A stretch of 9,093 bases of DNA from an uncultured Eubacteriales bacterium (GTDB lineage Bacteria; Bacillota; Clostridia; Oscillospirales; Acutalibacteraceae): positions 1 through 9,093 of the forward strand of contig CAQJOC010000041.1 of assembly GCA_948815685.1 (NCBI GenBank). The letters are read 5' to 3'. Within the stretch, counting starts at the first letter, position 1, and each line of letters starts with the position of its first letter. Below, one piece after another: positions 1 through 6,287 of this stretch. The position numbers and the translations under genes were made by a program. The notes under the pieces are model-generated. The model ran no database searches. It was given only the letters and a program-made list of their open reading frames with translations, and was not told the origin of the DNA.

Positions 1-23
1 TTATAATTTTGCTAAAGCTTTCA

Positions 24-41
24 CCCACGGCACAGCCGGGG
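24..41. repeat. GC-rich hairpin followed by TTTT
   Basis: CGGC (28-31) pairs with GCCG (35-38) around an ACA loop, and CCC (24-26) can pair with GGG (39-41) with one bulged A. On the plus strand the stem is followed by GG and TTTT (43-46), so it could be a weak rho-independent terminator for a plus-strand gene to the left of the window. It may equally be part of a repeat unit together with the hairpin at 59-97. No gene in the window clearly uses it. Confidence 0.4.
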
Positions 42-58
42 GTTTTGTATACCAATAA

Positions 59-97
59 GAAATTAAAATGGAGATTCCGATTCTCCATTTTAATTTC
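59..97. repeat. Perfect 16-bp stem palindrome with a 7-base loop
   Basis: Positions 59-74 are the exact reverse complement of 82-97, with loop TTCCGAT at 75-81. The stem ends are A/T-rich and the top is GGAGA/TCTCC. It lies 120 bases past the stop of the small gene at 217-555, so it could end that transcript. The bases after it on the minus strand (TTATTGG) are only a weak U-tract. A repeated palindromic element is the main alternative. Confidence 0.5.
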
Positions 98-216
98 CTC
101 TAAATAGCCCCAGACATTAACCCCGGGAACGCTCATACTTTTTTCTGTAAAATATTTTAATAATTTTGATACAAAAATTTTTATTTATATTTAAATTTCA
201 TTAATATTTAAAGTAA

Positions 217-555
217 TTATTCCTTTGAGCTAACTTCTTTAATGGCTGCCGGACCTTGAGTTTTTCCATTTACAGAGGGAAATTCTTTAAAAATAAATTT
301 ATTCTTATATTCACTTTTAAAATCTTCAAGATCTTTACTTGTATGCAATCTCAATGAGGTAACAGAATTTGCCGGCCCAGCAAGACTCCATTTGAAATGT
401 TTCTTTTTAGCTATATCAAAAAGATCTGAATTTGCTAATCTACGATTATGGTCATCTTCGGCGGTATCACTTTTTACCAAAACACTAGCCCCTTCTGTAA
501 AATATTTACTTTCTGGATTTTGCAGAACTATTGCACAAAATTTTTTATCTCCCAT
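217..555 (-). CDS. Uncharacterised small lysine-rich protein (112 aa)
   Basis: I do not recognise this protein and assign no function. It is 112 residues, soluble-looking, with no signal peptide or membrane segment. It is charged throughout (KSDTAEDDHNRR near residues 28-39, IAKKKHFKW at 48-56, KDLEDFKSEYKNKF at 74-87). The start ATG at 555 has GAAAGGA (566-572) 10 bases upstream. A promoter-like TTGACA (627-632) and a 10-bp-stem palindrome (580-607) lie just in front. The gene stands alone: 760 bases of repeat-rich DNA separate it from the dehydratase gene upstream. The unbroken frame, ribosome binding site and own promoter argue for a real gene. The regular alternation of short hydrophobic and charged stretches would fit a small alpha/beta domain, which is inference only. 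The antisense frame (392-646) has no such signals. Confidence 0.65.
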   Translation of the reverse strand: MGDKKFCAIVLQNPESKYFTEGASVLVKSDTAEDDHNRRLANSDLFDIAKKKHFKWSLAGPANSVTSLRLHTSKDLEDFKSEYKNKFIFKEFPSVNGKTQGPAAIKEVSSKE

Positions 556-579
556 AAATTATCATTCCTTTCAAAAAAT

Positions 580-607
580 ATTTGTAGAGGTTTTATACTC
601 TACAAAT
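580..607. promoter_or_regulatory. Palindrome over the promoter start region (candidate operator or 5'-UTR hairpin)
   Basis: ATTTGTAGAG (580-589) and CTCTACAAAT (598-607) are perfect reverse complements separated by 8 bases. The right arm overlaps the likely -10 region of the promoter for the gene at 217-555, and the left arm lies in the leader, just ahead of the ribosome binding site. The geometry fits a repressor operator read as DNA or a leader hairpin read as RNA. The sequence alone cannot choose between these. Confidence 0.55.
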
Positions 608-632
608 AAATTATATATATATATAATGTCAA
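604..632 (-). promoter_or_regulatory. SigA-type promoter for the 112-aa gene
   Basis: On the minus strand a consensus -35 TTGACA (627-632) is followed, 17 bases on, by TTATTT (604-609), a weak -10. The spacer is a run of alternating T and A (610-626). TATAAT itself occurs at 610-615 but only 11 bases after the -35, which is too close. The -35 match is strong, the -10 placement less certain. Confidence 0.5.
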
Positions 633-686
633 GCATATTTTGTTAAAATTAACCTAATTGATTTTGCACTAATTCTTTCACATTAA

Positions 687-825
687 TATAGTAACCGCAG
701 TAAAAAAAGATAAAAATAAAGTTTATAAAGAATAAAATAAATAGTATTACTCTTTGTAACCGTTATTTTTATTCGACATGTATATTTTAAAAGGCATATA
801 TCTTTTTTAAACTGCGTTAACTATA
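687..825. mobile_element. MITE-like element, family A (139 bp)
   Basis: The left end (687-712) begins TATAGTAACCGCAGT, then a run of A, then GATA. The right end, read inward from 825, begins TATAGTTAACGCAGT, then TTAAAAAA, then GATA. Thus about 26 bases of terminal inverted repeat differ at two positions plus slippage in the A-run. The interior is A/T-rich and holds no reading frame. The outermost TATA at each end may be a target duplication. A third copy of the same end lies at 9052-9083 on the plus strand. This is typical of a short non-autonomous element moved by a transposase elsewhere. Confidence 0.65.
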
Positions 826-1030
826 AAGAAAATAAGTTAAAAATAAAGTAAAGTTCTAACTTAAGAAAAGACAATGAAGTCTGCTGAAGAAAAAATTGTA
901 AGTCTGAAAATTTGATCAGAGTCTAAAATTATTATTAACCATCTTTTCAGGCTTAGATATAACTTTTGATAAGGCAAATAAATTTAGTGTGCAATAATAA
1001 TTGTGACTATTTCTGTTGTCACACGCTCAA
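826..1030. other. Intergenic A/T-rich DNA between two repeat elements
   Basis: No reading frame with a ribosome binding site is seen on either strand. The only structure noted is a small hairpin, TGTGAC (1002-1007) with GTCACA (1018-1023). Confidence 0.5.
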
Positions 1031-1182
1031 TAGATTTCCTGTAAAATCAATTTGATTTAAAAAGAACACGCACCTATAAGGTTTTTTGATCTAAAATCCT
1101 GAATTTTTTCGAAATTATACACATTTATTATTTAATATCCGTTTTTTTTGAGATAATGCATCTTGATTTCGCAGGAGGTCTA
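1031..1182. mobile_element. MITE-like element, family B (152 bp)
   Basis: The left end TAGATTTCCTGTAAAATCAA (1031-1050) and the right end, read inward from 1182, TAGACCTCCTGCGAAATCAA match at 16 of 20 positions as terminal inverted repeats. The interior has no coding frame. The terminal TA at both ends could be the duplicated target, as for IS630/Tc1-type elements, or part of a TNA target as in some IS5 subgroups. A third end of this family lies at 6316-6336. Confidence 0.6.
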
Positions 1183-1200
1183 ATGGCAATTGTGTATTGC

Positions 1201-1229
1201 TTGCTTAAAACATTTCGACTTTTAAGCAA
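1201..1229. terminator. Hairpin downstream of the dehydratase gene
   Basis: TTGCTTAAAA (1201-1210) and TTTTAAGCAA (1220-1229) form a perfect 10-bp stem around a 9-base loop. It lies about 90 bases past the stop of the gene at 1315-3180, so it may end that transcript. The bases following on the minus strand are not a U-tract, so this is a weak call. A second short palindrome, AATCCCC-A-GGGGATT (1258-1272), lies between it and the gene. Confidence 0.35.
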
Positions 1230-1314
1230 AACTTTTAAAAAAGGTCATGTAAAGTACAATCCCCAGGGGATTTATTTTCGTATATGGTTTTTTAAAATTT
1301 TATGTGAGCTTGAG

Positions 1315-3180
1315 CTAATTAGATGAAATTTTATGATTAAACGTCGGAACCATAAAGGAAATTATTCTTTCAATTTCTTTTGCGTTATTATTTTCACAGG
1401 CCGATTTTAATTCTTCTAATCCACTTTTAAATTCATTTTTTTCTATATTTATCGGATTCCCAATATATATTTTTTTGCTCTTTGTTTTTTTGATTCCTTC
1501 CTCATCAAGAAGTAGTTCTTCATAAAGTTTTTCTCCGGGTCTCAGACCTGTGTATTCTATTTTTATCTGTTCGTTAGGTACAAAACCCGAAAGCCTAATT
1601 AAATTTTCCGCCAAATCTTTTATTTTCACCGGTTCTCCCATATCAAGCACAAATATTTCTCCGCCTTGTGCAATCCCTCCGGCAGTTAAAACCAATGAAA
1701 CCGCCTCGGGAATTGTCATAAAATATCTTATTATTTCCGGATGTGTAACAGTTACAGGTCCACCGCTTTTTATCTGTTCTTCAAAAAGAGGAACCACAGA
1801 ACCATTCGACCCTAAAACATTTCCAAACCTTACTGCTACAAATTCCGTATTGCTTGACTTGTCCATAATTTGAATAAGCATTTCGCAAATTCTTTTTGTT
1901 GCACCCATAAAATTTGTCGGATTTACAGCCTTATCTGTAGATATCTGAACAAATTTTTTAACATTATATTTATCTGCAGCCTTTACCAAATTTAAAGTCC
2001 CAAATACATTGTTTTTTACTGCTTCTTCCGGATTTGTTTCCATCAACGGTACGTGTTTGTGAGCGGCAGCATGAAACACTACGTCTATATCCTTTTCTTT
2101 AAAAATTTTATCTATTTTAGATTCATCCCTTATAGAAGCAATCTCAACCTCTATGCAAGACTTAATATTTCGGTTATTTAAAAGAAGTTCTTGTTGAATA
2201 TCATACGCTCCATTTTCGTAAATATCCAAAATAATAAGTTTTTTTGGGTGCAAAGTAATGATTTGTCTACAAAGCTCTGAACCTATTGAACCTCCTCCTC
2301 CGGTCACAAGTACGGTTTTTTCAACAATATATTTGCCATATTGTTTATGATCAAAAATCACCGGTTCACGTCCAAGCAAATCTTCCGCATTTACTCGCCG
2401 AATTGTTGAAGTAATGGGCAACCCGGATGTTACAACTTTATATATGTTAGGCACGATTTTAACCTTAAGGCCGGTTCTGGCACAGATATCAAGAATCCTC
2501 CTTTTTTCAGCAGGAGAAATTGCCGTTATGGAAAAAAGAATTTCCTCTATATTCATTTTTTCACATATTTGAGGAATTTCATATGTCGAACCTTCTATTT
2601 TTATTCCTAAAATTCTTCTGCCGACCTTTTCTCTGTCATCATCAACTATGCAGATTGGTAGATAAGCATTTGCGGAATATTTAGCTATTTCTCTTAAAAC
2701 AGATGCAGTAGCTTCCCCTCCGCCAACCAGCATTAACCTTTTTTTGTTTTCTATTTCATATGAACCTTTATTATCAAGAAATTTATTTATTCTATATATC
2801 AGTCTAAACATTATCATTAAAAAAGTAGAAATAAGCAATAAAAGCACATACATTCTTATGCCTAAATTTACGTAAAATAAAAGTGTCACAATAAAGAATA
2901 CGAAATTTGCAAAAAAAGTTGCTATACCTGCATAAAAAAAGTCCTCAATATCTGCATATCTCCAAATTTTATCATAAAGCTTAAATACAACAAAAGTTCC
3001 TGCAAAACAGGCGTTAGCCACTACAAGATATCTTATAAACACGTCTTCATACCCAAAAAGAGAAAAACTATTCTTGTTTATTGCGAAAGACAAGTAGAAC
3101 GCCACATTCCAAAGAACAAAATCACATAAAAAAAGTATATATTTCCTATAGCCTTTAAGTATATTATGCATATTATACAT
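1315..3180 (-). CDS. Membrane-anchored UDP-sugar 4,6-dehydratase, PglF/WbpM/CapD type
   Basis: This 621-residue protein has the full architecture of the large nucleotide-sugar dehydratases. Four hydrophobic segments lie between residues about 13 and 130. A first Rossmann-like domain has LMLVGGGEATAS (149-160). The catalytic extended SDR domain starts with TGGGGSIG (293-300, NAD binding). The active-site stretch has STDK (414-417) and M425-G-A-T-K429: the usual SDR Tyr is Met, which is the norm in PglF, WbpM and relatives. RFGNVLGSNG (451-460) and LRPGEKLYEEL (546-556) are family hallmarks. Known members convert UDP-GlcNAc to the 4-keto-6-deoxy sugar on the way to bacillosamine, QuiNAc or FucNAc in glycans and protein glycosylation. 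The exact product is not readable here. The ATG at 3180 has AGAGG (3190-3194) 9 bases upstream. It stands alone, without glycosyltransferases or aminotransferases beside it in this window. Confidence 0.93.
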   Translation of the reverse strand: MYNMHNILKGYRKYILFLCDFVLWNVAFYLSFAINKNSFSLFGYEDVFIRYLVVANACFAGTFVVFKLYDKIWRYADIEDFFYAGIATFFANFVFFIVTLLFYVNLGIRMYVLLLLISTFLMIMFRLIYRINKFLDNKGSYEIENKKRLMLVGGGEATASVLREIAKYSANAYLPICIVDDDREKVGRRILGIKIEGSTYEIPQICEKMNIEEILFSITAISPAEKRRILDICARTGLKVKIVPNIYKVVTSGLPITSTIRRVNAEDLLGREPVIFDHKQYGKYIVEKTVLVTGGGGSIGSELCRQIITLHPKKLIILDIYENGAYDIQQELLLNNRNIKSCIEVEIASIRDESKIDKIFKEKDIDVVFHAAAHKHVPLMETNPEEAVKNNVFGTLNLVKAADKYNVKKFVQISTDKAVNPTNFMGATKRICEMLIQIMDKSSNTEFVAVRFGNVLGSNGSVVPLFEEQIKSGGPVTVTHPEIIRYFMTIPEAVSLVLTAGGIAQGGEIFVLDMGEPVKIKDLAENLIRLSGFVPNEQIKIEYTGLRPGEKLYEELLLDEEGIKKTKSKKIYIGNPINIEKNEFKSGLEELKSACENNNAKEIERIISFMVPTFNHKISSN

Positions 3181-3627
3181 AAATCAAAACCTCTTTTGAG
3201 AGATAATTTAAAGAAATTAGTTTTAAAAACGTAATTTGAAAATTAAACAGTCAAGTGTCTTTCTATAAAACAAATAAACAGAAATATTTTTATTCCTTTT
3301 TGGGAAAAAATTTTCTAAAAATATTATTGTTACCTGAATTCAATTTTTTATTCTTTTATTACTTTGAAACAGTCAGAAAAAAATTGAAAAATGTTCTTTT
3401 AATTACTTTATTAATTTTTTCTTGCACCAAAAATGAATAAAAAATAAATTAAAAATAAATGAAAATTAAATAAAATAAAGCTGAATGAGAAATTTCGGGT
3501 ACCTATTTATACTAATTATAAGCGGTTGGAACATTCACATGGAGTATTTTGTGATTTTTTACCATACAAAATATTTATTCAGCTTTAAAGTTATTTGGGA
3601 ATATTTTGCCATAAATCATAAAATATA
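3181..3627. other. Intergenic region between upp and the dehydratase gene
   Basis: These 447 bases are very A/T-rich. They hold the inverted repeat pair at 3476-3587 and the ribosome binding site of the dehydratase gene at 3190-3194. A TTGACT on the minus strand (about 3244-3249) could be a -35 box, but I see no good -10 at the right distance. A GTG-initiated plus-strand frame (3255-3440) is low complexity and lacks a ribosome binding site. Confidence 0.4.
3476..3587. repeat. Inverted repeat pair, possible small element or hairpin
   Basis: TAAAGCTGAAT (3476-3486) and ATTCAGCTTTA (3577-3587) are exact reverse complements with 90 bases between them. Similarity continues inward imperfectly for about another 10 bases (GAGAAATTTCG against AAATATTTTG). 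It lies just past the upp stop. It could be a degraded MITE or a long stem in the upp 3' end. No other copy was found in the window. Confidence 0.35.
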
Positions 3628-4260
3628 CTATTTTGTGCCGAAAATTCTATCTCCGGCATCCCCAAGTCCCGGAATAATATACCCATGCTCATTAAGACAT
3701 TTGTCCTTTACCGCACAATATATTTTTATGTCCGGATGTTCTTCGTGTAATGCCTTTATACCTTCGGGTGCGGCTATTATGCACATAAATTTTATGCTTT
3801 TTGGTTTACTCTTTTTTACAATTGTAACCGCACCTTTCGCCGAACCTCCCGTTGCAAGCATTGGATCAAGAATTATTACGTCTCTTTCCTCTATATCACA
3901 AGGAAGTTTGCTGTAATATTCAACAGGTTCAAGAGTATTCGGGTCTCGATAAAGACCTATATGTCCTACCTTTGCCGCCGGAACCAGTTTAAGTACACCG
4001 TCAACCATTCCTATTCCTGCCCTTAATATCGGGATAAATGCAAGTTTTCTTCCATAAATTACATTGGACTTTGATATAGCCAACGGGGTTTCCACTTCAA
4101 CCTCTTTTAGAGGCAAATCTCTTGTCGCATCATAACACATAAGCATTGCAATCTCGCTTATAAGCTCTCTAAATTCTTTTGAACCGGTATTTTTGTCTCT
4201 TAAAAGTGTGAGTTTATGCTGAATCATGGGATGGTTCATAATAAAAATATTTTCTTCCAT
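3628..4260 (-). CDS. upp: Uracil phosphoribosyltransferase
   Basis: Upp makes UMP and pyrophosphate from uracil and PRPP in the cytoplasm (pyrimidine salvage). At 210 residues it has normal length. Family marks are ILRAGIGM (78-85), the PRPP-binding loop VIILDPMLATGGSA (128-141), and the C-terminal uracil-binding stretch GYIIPGLGDAGDR (193-205). All key residues appear intact. The ATG at 4260 is preceded by AAGGAG (4269-4274) at 8 bases. It follows rpiB in the same direction, but a 361-base gap with its own odd sequence lies between, so it may have a separate promoter or a leader. An rpiB-upp neighbourhood is common in clostridia. The link is logical, since ribose-5-P is the precursor of PRPP. 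Confidence 0.97.
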   Translation of the reverse strand: MEENIFIMNHPMIQHKLTLLRDKNTGSKEFRELISEIAMLMCYDATRDLPLKEVEVETPLAISKSNVIYGRKLAFIPILRAGIGMVDGVLKLVPAAKVGHIGLYRDPNTLEPVEYYSKLPCDIEERDVIILDPMLATGGSAKGAVTIVKKSKPKSIKFMCIIAAPEGIKALHEEHPDIKIYCAVKDKCLNEHGYIIPGLGDAGDRIFGTK

Positions 4261-4621
4261 TAAGTTTTCTCCTTTTTTTCTTTTTTATTTTTTTCTGTAT
4301 CTTCATTTATTCTTTTTTATTTCCCTGTTTATTTTCTTTTTTGCCTTGTACATTTACTTTTTACATATTTTTTCATTATTTGTTATTTCGAAAAAGTTTT
4401 GGTTAAAAAAGACCCTTTGTGTAAAATAACTGAGGAAATAACAGGGAAAATAATAAAAAAAATAATAAAAAAATAAAAGGGAAAGAATTTAAATCCTCCC
4501 CCTCCGCACACTTCTGACGGATATACCCATTCGATACCCACAGACTCAGTGCCTAATTTCTCCACTCTGTAAAACAATTTATCCTATTTTCAAATTACTT
4601 TTATCTATTCTATCAGTTGTT
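4261..4621 (-). other. Long upp leader / rpiB-upp intergenic region
   Basis: From 4261 to about 4400 the minus strand is almost all purine with runs of A, ending in the upp ribosome binding site. 4435-4490 is A/T-only low complexity. Between them and rpiB, about 4495-4575 is clearly GC-richer (near 50% by eye). That island contains a possible stem ACAGA (4540-4544) with TCTGT (4566-4570), extended by GTG/CAC. No rho-independent terminator with a U-tract follows rpiB, so read-through into upp is possible. A TTG-initiated 64-codon minus-strand frame (4383-4577) crosses both kinds of sequence and is not convincing as a gene. Confidence 0.4.
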
Positions 4622-5059
4622 TTACATTTTTTCAAGTTCGGAAATTTGTGAAATTCTTTTCTCATGTCTGCCGCTTTCAAATTTAGTGTTTAAAAACGCA
4701 TTTACAATATCTATTGCTTCTTTATCTGTGATTTCTCTGCCTCCCAGGCAAAGAATATTGGCATCATTATGTTTTTTTGCCATCTGTGCATAATGTACAT
4801 TGTGGCAAAGCGCCGCACGAATTCCCTTTATTTTGTTTGCTGCAATGGAAACGCCAATACCTGTCCCACAAATTAAAATTCCAAATTTACTTTCACCTGA
4901 CGATACCGATTCCGAAACTTTTTTCGCAAATTCGGGATAATCAACCGAAGCTGTTCCGTTTGTACCAAAATCTTTAAAAATAATATGATTGTTTTCTAAA
5001 TAAATTCGAATTTTTTCTTTTATTTCAAATCCTCCATGGTCGCATCCTATGGCTATCAA
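4622..5059 (-). CDS. rpiB: Ribose-5-phosphate isomerase B
   Basis: RpiB (LacA/RpiB family) interconverts ribulose-5-P and ribose-5-P, feeding nucleotide synthesis and PRPP. The 145-residue length is typical. CDHGG (6-10) and CGTGIGVSIAANK (64-76), with the catalytic Cys64, are the signature motifs. HNDANILCLGGR (97-108) is the other conserved block. The start is TTG at 5057-5059: the family N-terminus (MIAIGCDHGG) begins exactly there, and AGGGGG (5069-5074) lies 9 bases upstream, inside the end of tsaB. The tsaB stop is only 2 bases away, so translation is probably coupled. The sugar-specific alternatives in the family (allose or galactose-6-P isomerase) are less likely in this housekeeping context. 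Confidence 0.95.
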   Translation of the reverse strand: MIAIGCDHGGFEIKEKIRIYLENNHIIFKDFGTNGTASVDYPEFAKKVSESVSSGESKFGILICGTGIGVSIAANKIKGIRAALCHNVHYAQMAKKHNDANILCLGGREITDKEAIDIVNAFLNTKFESGRHEKRISQISELEKM

Positions 5060-5061
5060 GT

Positions 5062-5784
5062 TTAAATTCCCCCTTTTTCCGATTTAGCTTTTGCAAGTTC
5101 TCGCTCTGCCTGTGAAAGCTTTATATATTCCAGAGAAATTTCCTCACAAGAATATTGAATTCCGGATTTGTATTGCCGATAAACTTCTTCACCAAATCTT
5201 CCCGCCCTTATTCTGTTAAATTCCTCGGGCATCAAAGTTATATCGCTTTTATTTAAAATTGTTTTTGCGGCATTATAACATATTTTAGCACCATCACCAA
5301 CAAAAATTATATTTTCCTTATACTCTTTTAATTCATTAATAAAATCTTCTATATTTATAGCTCTATTTTTAGTTATCCTTTCTATTTTACTTTTACAAAT
5401 CCTGAAAACAGCATTATAAATCTGCTTATTTCTTGCATCTATACAAGGACAGACTATACCTTCTAAATTTATTGCCCCCATTGCCAAGGCATACAACGTG
5501 GAGACTGTAACACATGGTTTATCAAATGCCAAAGCCATTCCTTTAACTGTTGCCATTCCTATCCGCATTCCCGTGAATGAACCGGGACCGTTTGTTACTC
5601 CGAATACGTCTATTTCCTTAAACTTCATCCCCAAAGAATCCAACAAAGATTGTATCATCGGCATTAGCGTCTGACTATGAGTTAATCCGGCGTCTAAAAA
5701 ATTTTCACCAAGTAATTTTTCCCCTTCATGGATTGCTACGGAACATGCACTTAAACACGTATCGACCGATAATATTTTTGTCAA
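5062..5784 (-). CDS. tsaB: tRNA t6A37 biosynthesis dimerization subunit TsaB
   Basis: TsaB is the ASKHA-fold paralogue that dimerizes with TsaD and, with TsaE, lets TsaD transfer threonylcarbamoyl to A37 of tRNAs reading ANN codons. The 240 residues show the N-terminal ILSVDTCLSACSVAI (4-18), THSQTLMP (35-42) with a single His rather than the HxxxH metal site of TsaD, and the hallmark GPGSFTGMRIG (66-76). The C-terminus has the usual YIKLSQAERE. The start is TTG at 5782-5784, with AAGGGA (5792-5797) 7 bases upstream. The TTG overlaps the TGA stop of tsaE by 4 bases (TTGA), a typical coupled junction. The rimI and tsaD genes that often follow tsaB in Bacillota are not here; rpiB follows instead. 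Confidence 0.95.
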   Translation of the reverse strand: MTKILSVDTCLSACSVAIHEGEKLLGENFLDAGLTHSQTLMPMIQSLLDSLGMKFKEIDVFGVTNGPGSFTGMRIGMATVKGMALAFDKPCVTVSTLYALAMGAINLEGIVCPCIDARNKQIYNAVFRICKSKIERITKNRAINIEDFINELKEYKENIIFVGDGAKICYNAAKTILNKSDITLMPEEFNRIRAGRFGEEVYRQYKSGIQYSCEEISLEYIKLSQAERELAKAKSEKGGI

Positions 5785-6242
5785 ATTTCTATCCCTTCAA
5801 TCTGAATTTTTCTTTGATTTTCGTCTTTACCTTGTTCAATACATATGGTTATTGACCCTTTAGGCAAAAATTTTTTGATATTTTCGCTCCACTCTATTAT
5901 AATCACTCCCTTATCCAAATAATCATAAAAACCTGTCGACTCTAAATCTTCCTCTGTGTGTACTCTATACATATCAAAATGATAAATATCACACTTTTTG
6001 CCTCTATATTCATTTACTATTGCAAAAGTTGGACTACAAACTTGATCTCGTACACCGAAATATTCCGCAATTCCTCGGGTAATGGCTGTTTTACCCATCC
6101 CCATTCCTCCAAAAAGAGCTAAGACCTGTATTTTTTTTGAATCTTGTTTTAACGCTTTATCTTTATTTATTTTTTTATCTATTTCCTTACCTATTTCTTT
6201 ACCTATTTCTTCAGTCTCTTCCATGCTATTGCTTATAAGCAT
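5781..6242 (-). CDS. tsaE: tRNA t6A37 biosynthesis ATPase TsaE, with an N-terminal lysine-rich insertion
   Basis: TsaE is the P-loop ATPase that binds the TsaB-TsaD dimer and resets it between t6A cycles. Walker A is GGMGMGKT (45-52). Family blocks SPTFAIVNEY (70-79), HFDMYR (88-93) and IIIEWSENI (114-122) are present. At 153 residues it is about normal length, but residues 12-37 (EIGKEIGKEIDKKINK and after) form a low-complexity charged stretch between the first helix and the P-loop strand. That stretch is longer than in usual TsaE and is encoded by a 12-bp tandem repeat. The ATG at 6242 is 14 bases from AAGGAG (6257-6262), unusually far. An in-frame ATT at 6246-6248 would be 8 bases away but is a very rare start, and Met7 has no ribosome binding site. 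First gene of the tsaE-tsaB-rpiB operon. Confidence 0.94.
   Translation of the reverse strand: MLISNSMEETEEIGKEIGKEIDKKINKDKALKQDSKKIQVLALFGGMGMGKTAITRGIAEYFGVRDQVCSPTFAIVNEYRGKKCDIYHFDMYRVHTEEDLESTGFYDYLDKGVIIIEWSENIKKFLPKGSITICIEQGKDENQRKIQIEGIEI
6162..6209 (-). repeat. 12-bp tandem repeat inside tsaE (about 4 units)
   Basis: Read on the coding strand, the units are GAAATAGGTAAA, GAAATAGGTAAG, GAAATAGATAAA and AAAATAAATAAA, giving EIGK-EIGK-EIDK-KINK. The first two differ at one base and the later two are progressively diverged. The unit is a multiple of three, so slippage would change protein length without breaking the frame. Confidence 0.75.
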
Positions 6243-6256
6243 CTCAATAAATTACT

Positions 6257-6262
6257 CTCCTT
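6257..6262 (-). promoter_or_regulatory. tsaE ribosome binding site at unusual distance
   Basis: AAGGAG is a near-perfect anti-16S match but lies 14 bases upstream of the ATG at 6242. No in-frame ATG, GTG or TTG is closer. The TTG at 6245-6247 is out of frame. Confidence 0.6.
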
Positions 6263-6287
6263 ACCGTATTTCTCTCATTCTCATCTT

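Noticed and set aside
392..646. 84-codon plus-strand frame
   Set aside because: It is antisense to the 112-residue gene, has no ribosome binding site, and runs out through the A/T-rich promoter region.
1550..1873. 107-codon plus-strand frame
   Set aside because: It lies wholly antisense to the highly conserved SDR domain of the dehydratase gene.
3255..3440. 61-codon plus-strand frame starting at GTG
   Set aside because: Low-complexity Phe/Lys/Leu composition from A/T-rich DNA, with no ribosome binding site.
4383..4577. 64-codon minus-strand frame starting at TTG, possible leader peptide of upp
   Set aside because: No clear ribosome binding site. The composition switches abruptly from a GC-rich part to a Phe/Ile run dictated by T-rich DNA. 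Kept only as part of the upp leader description.
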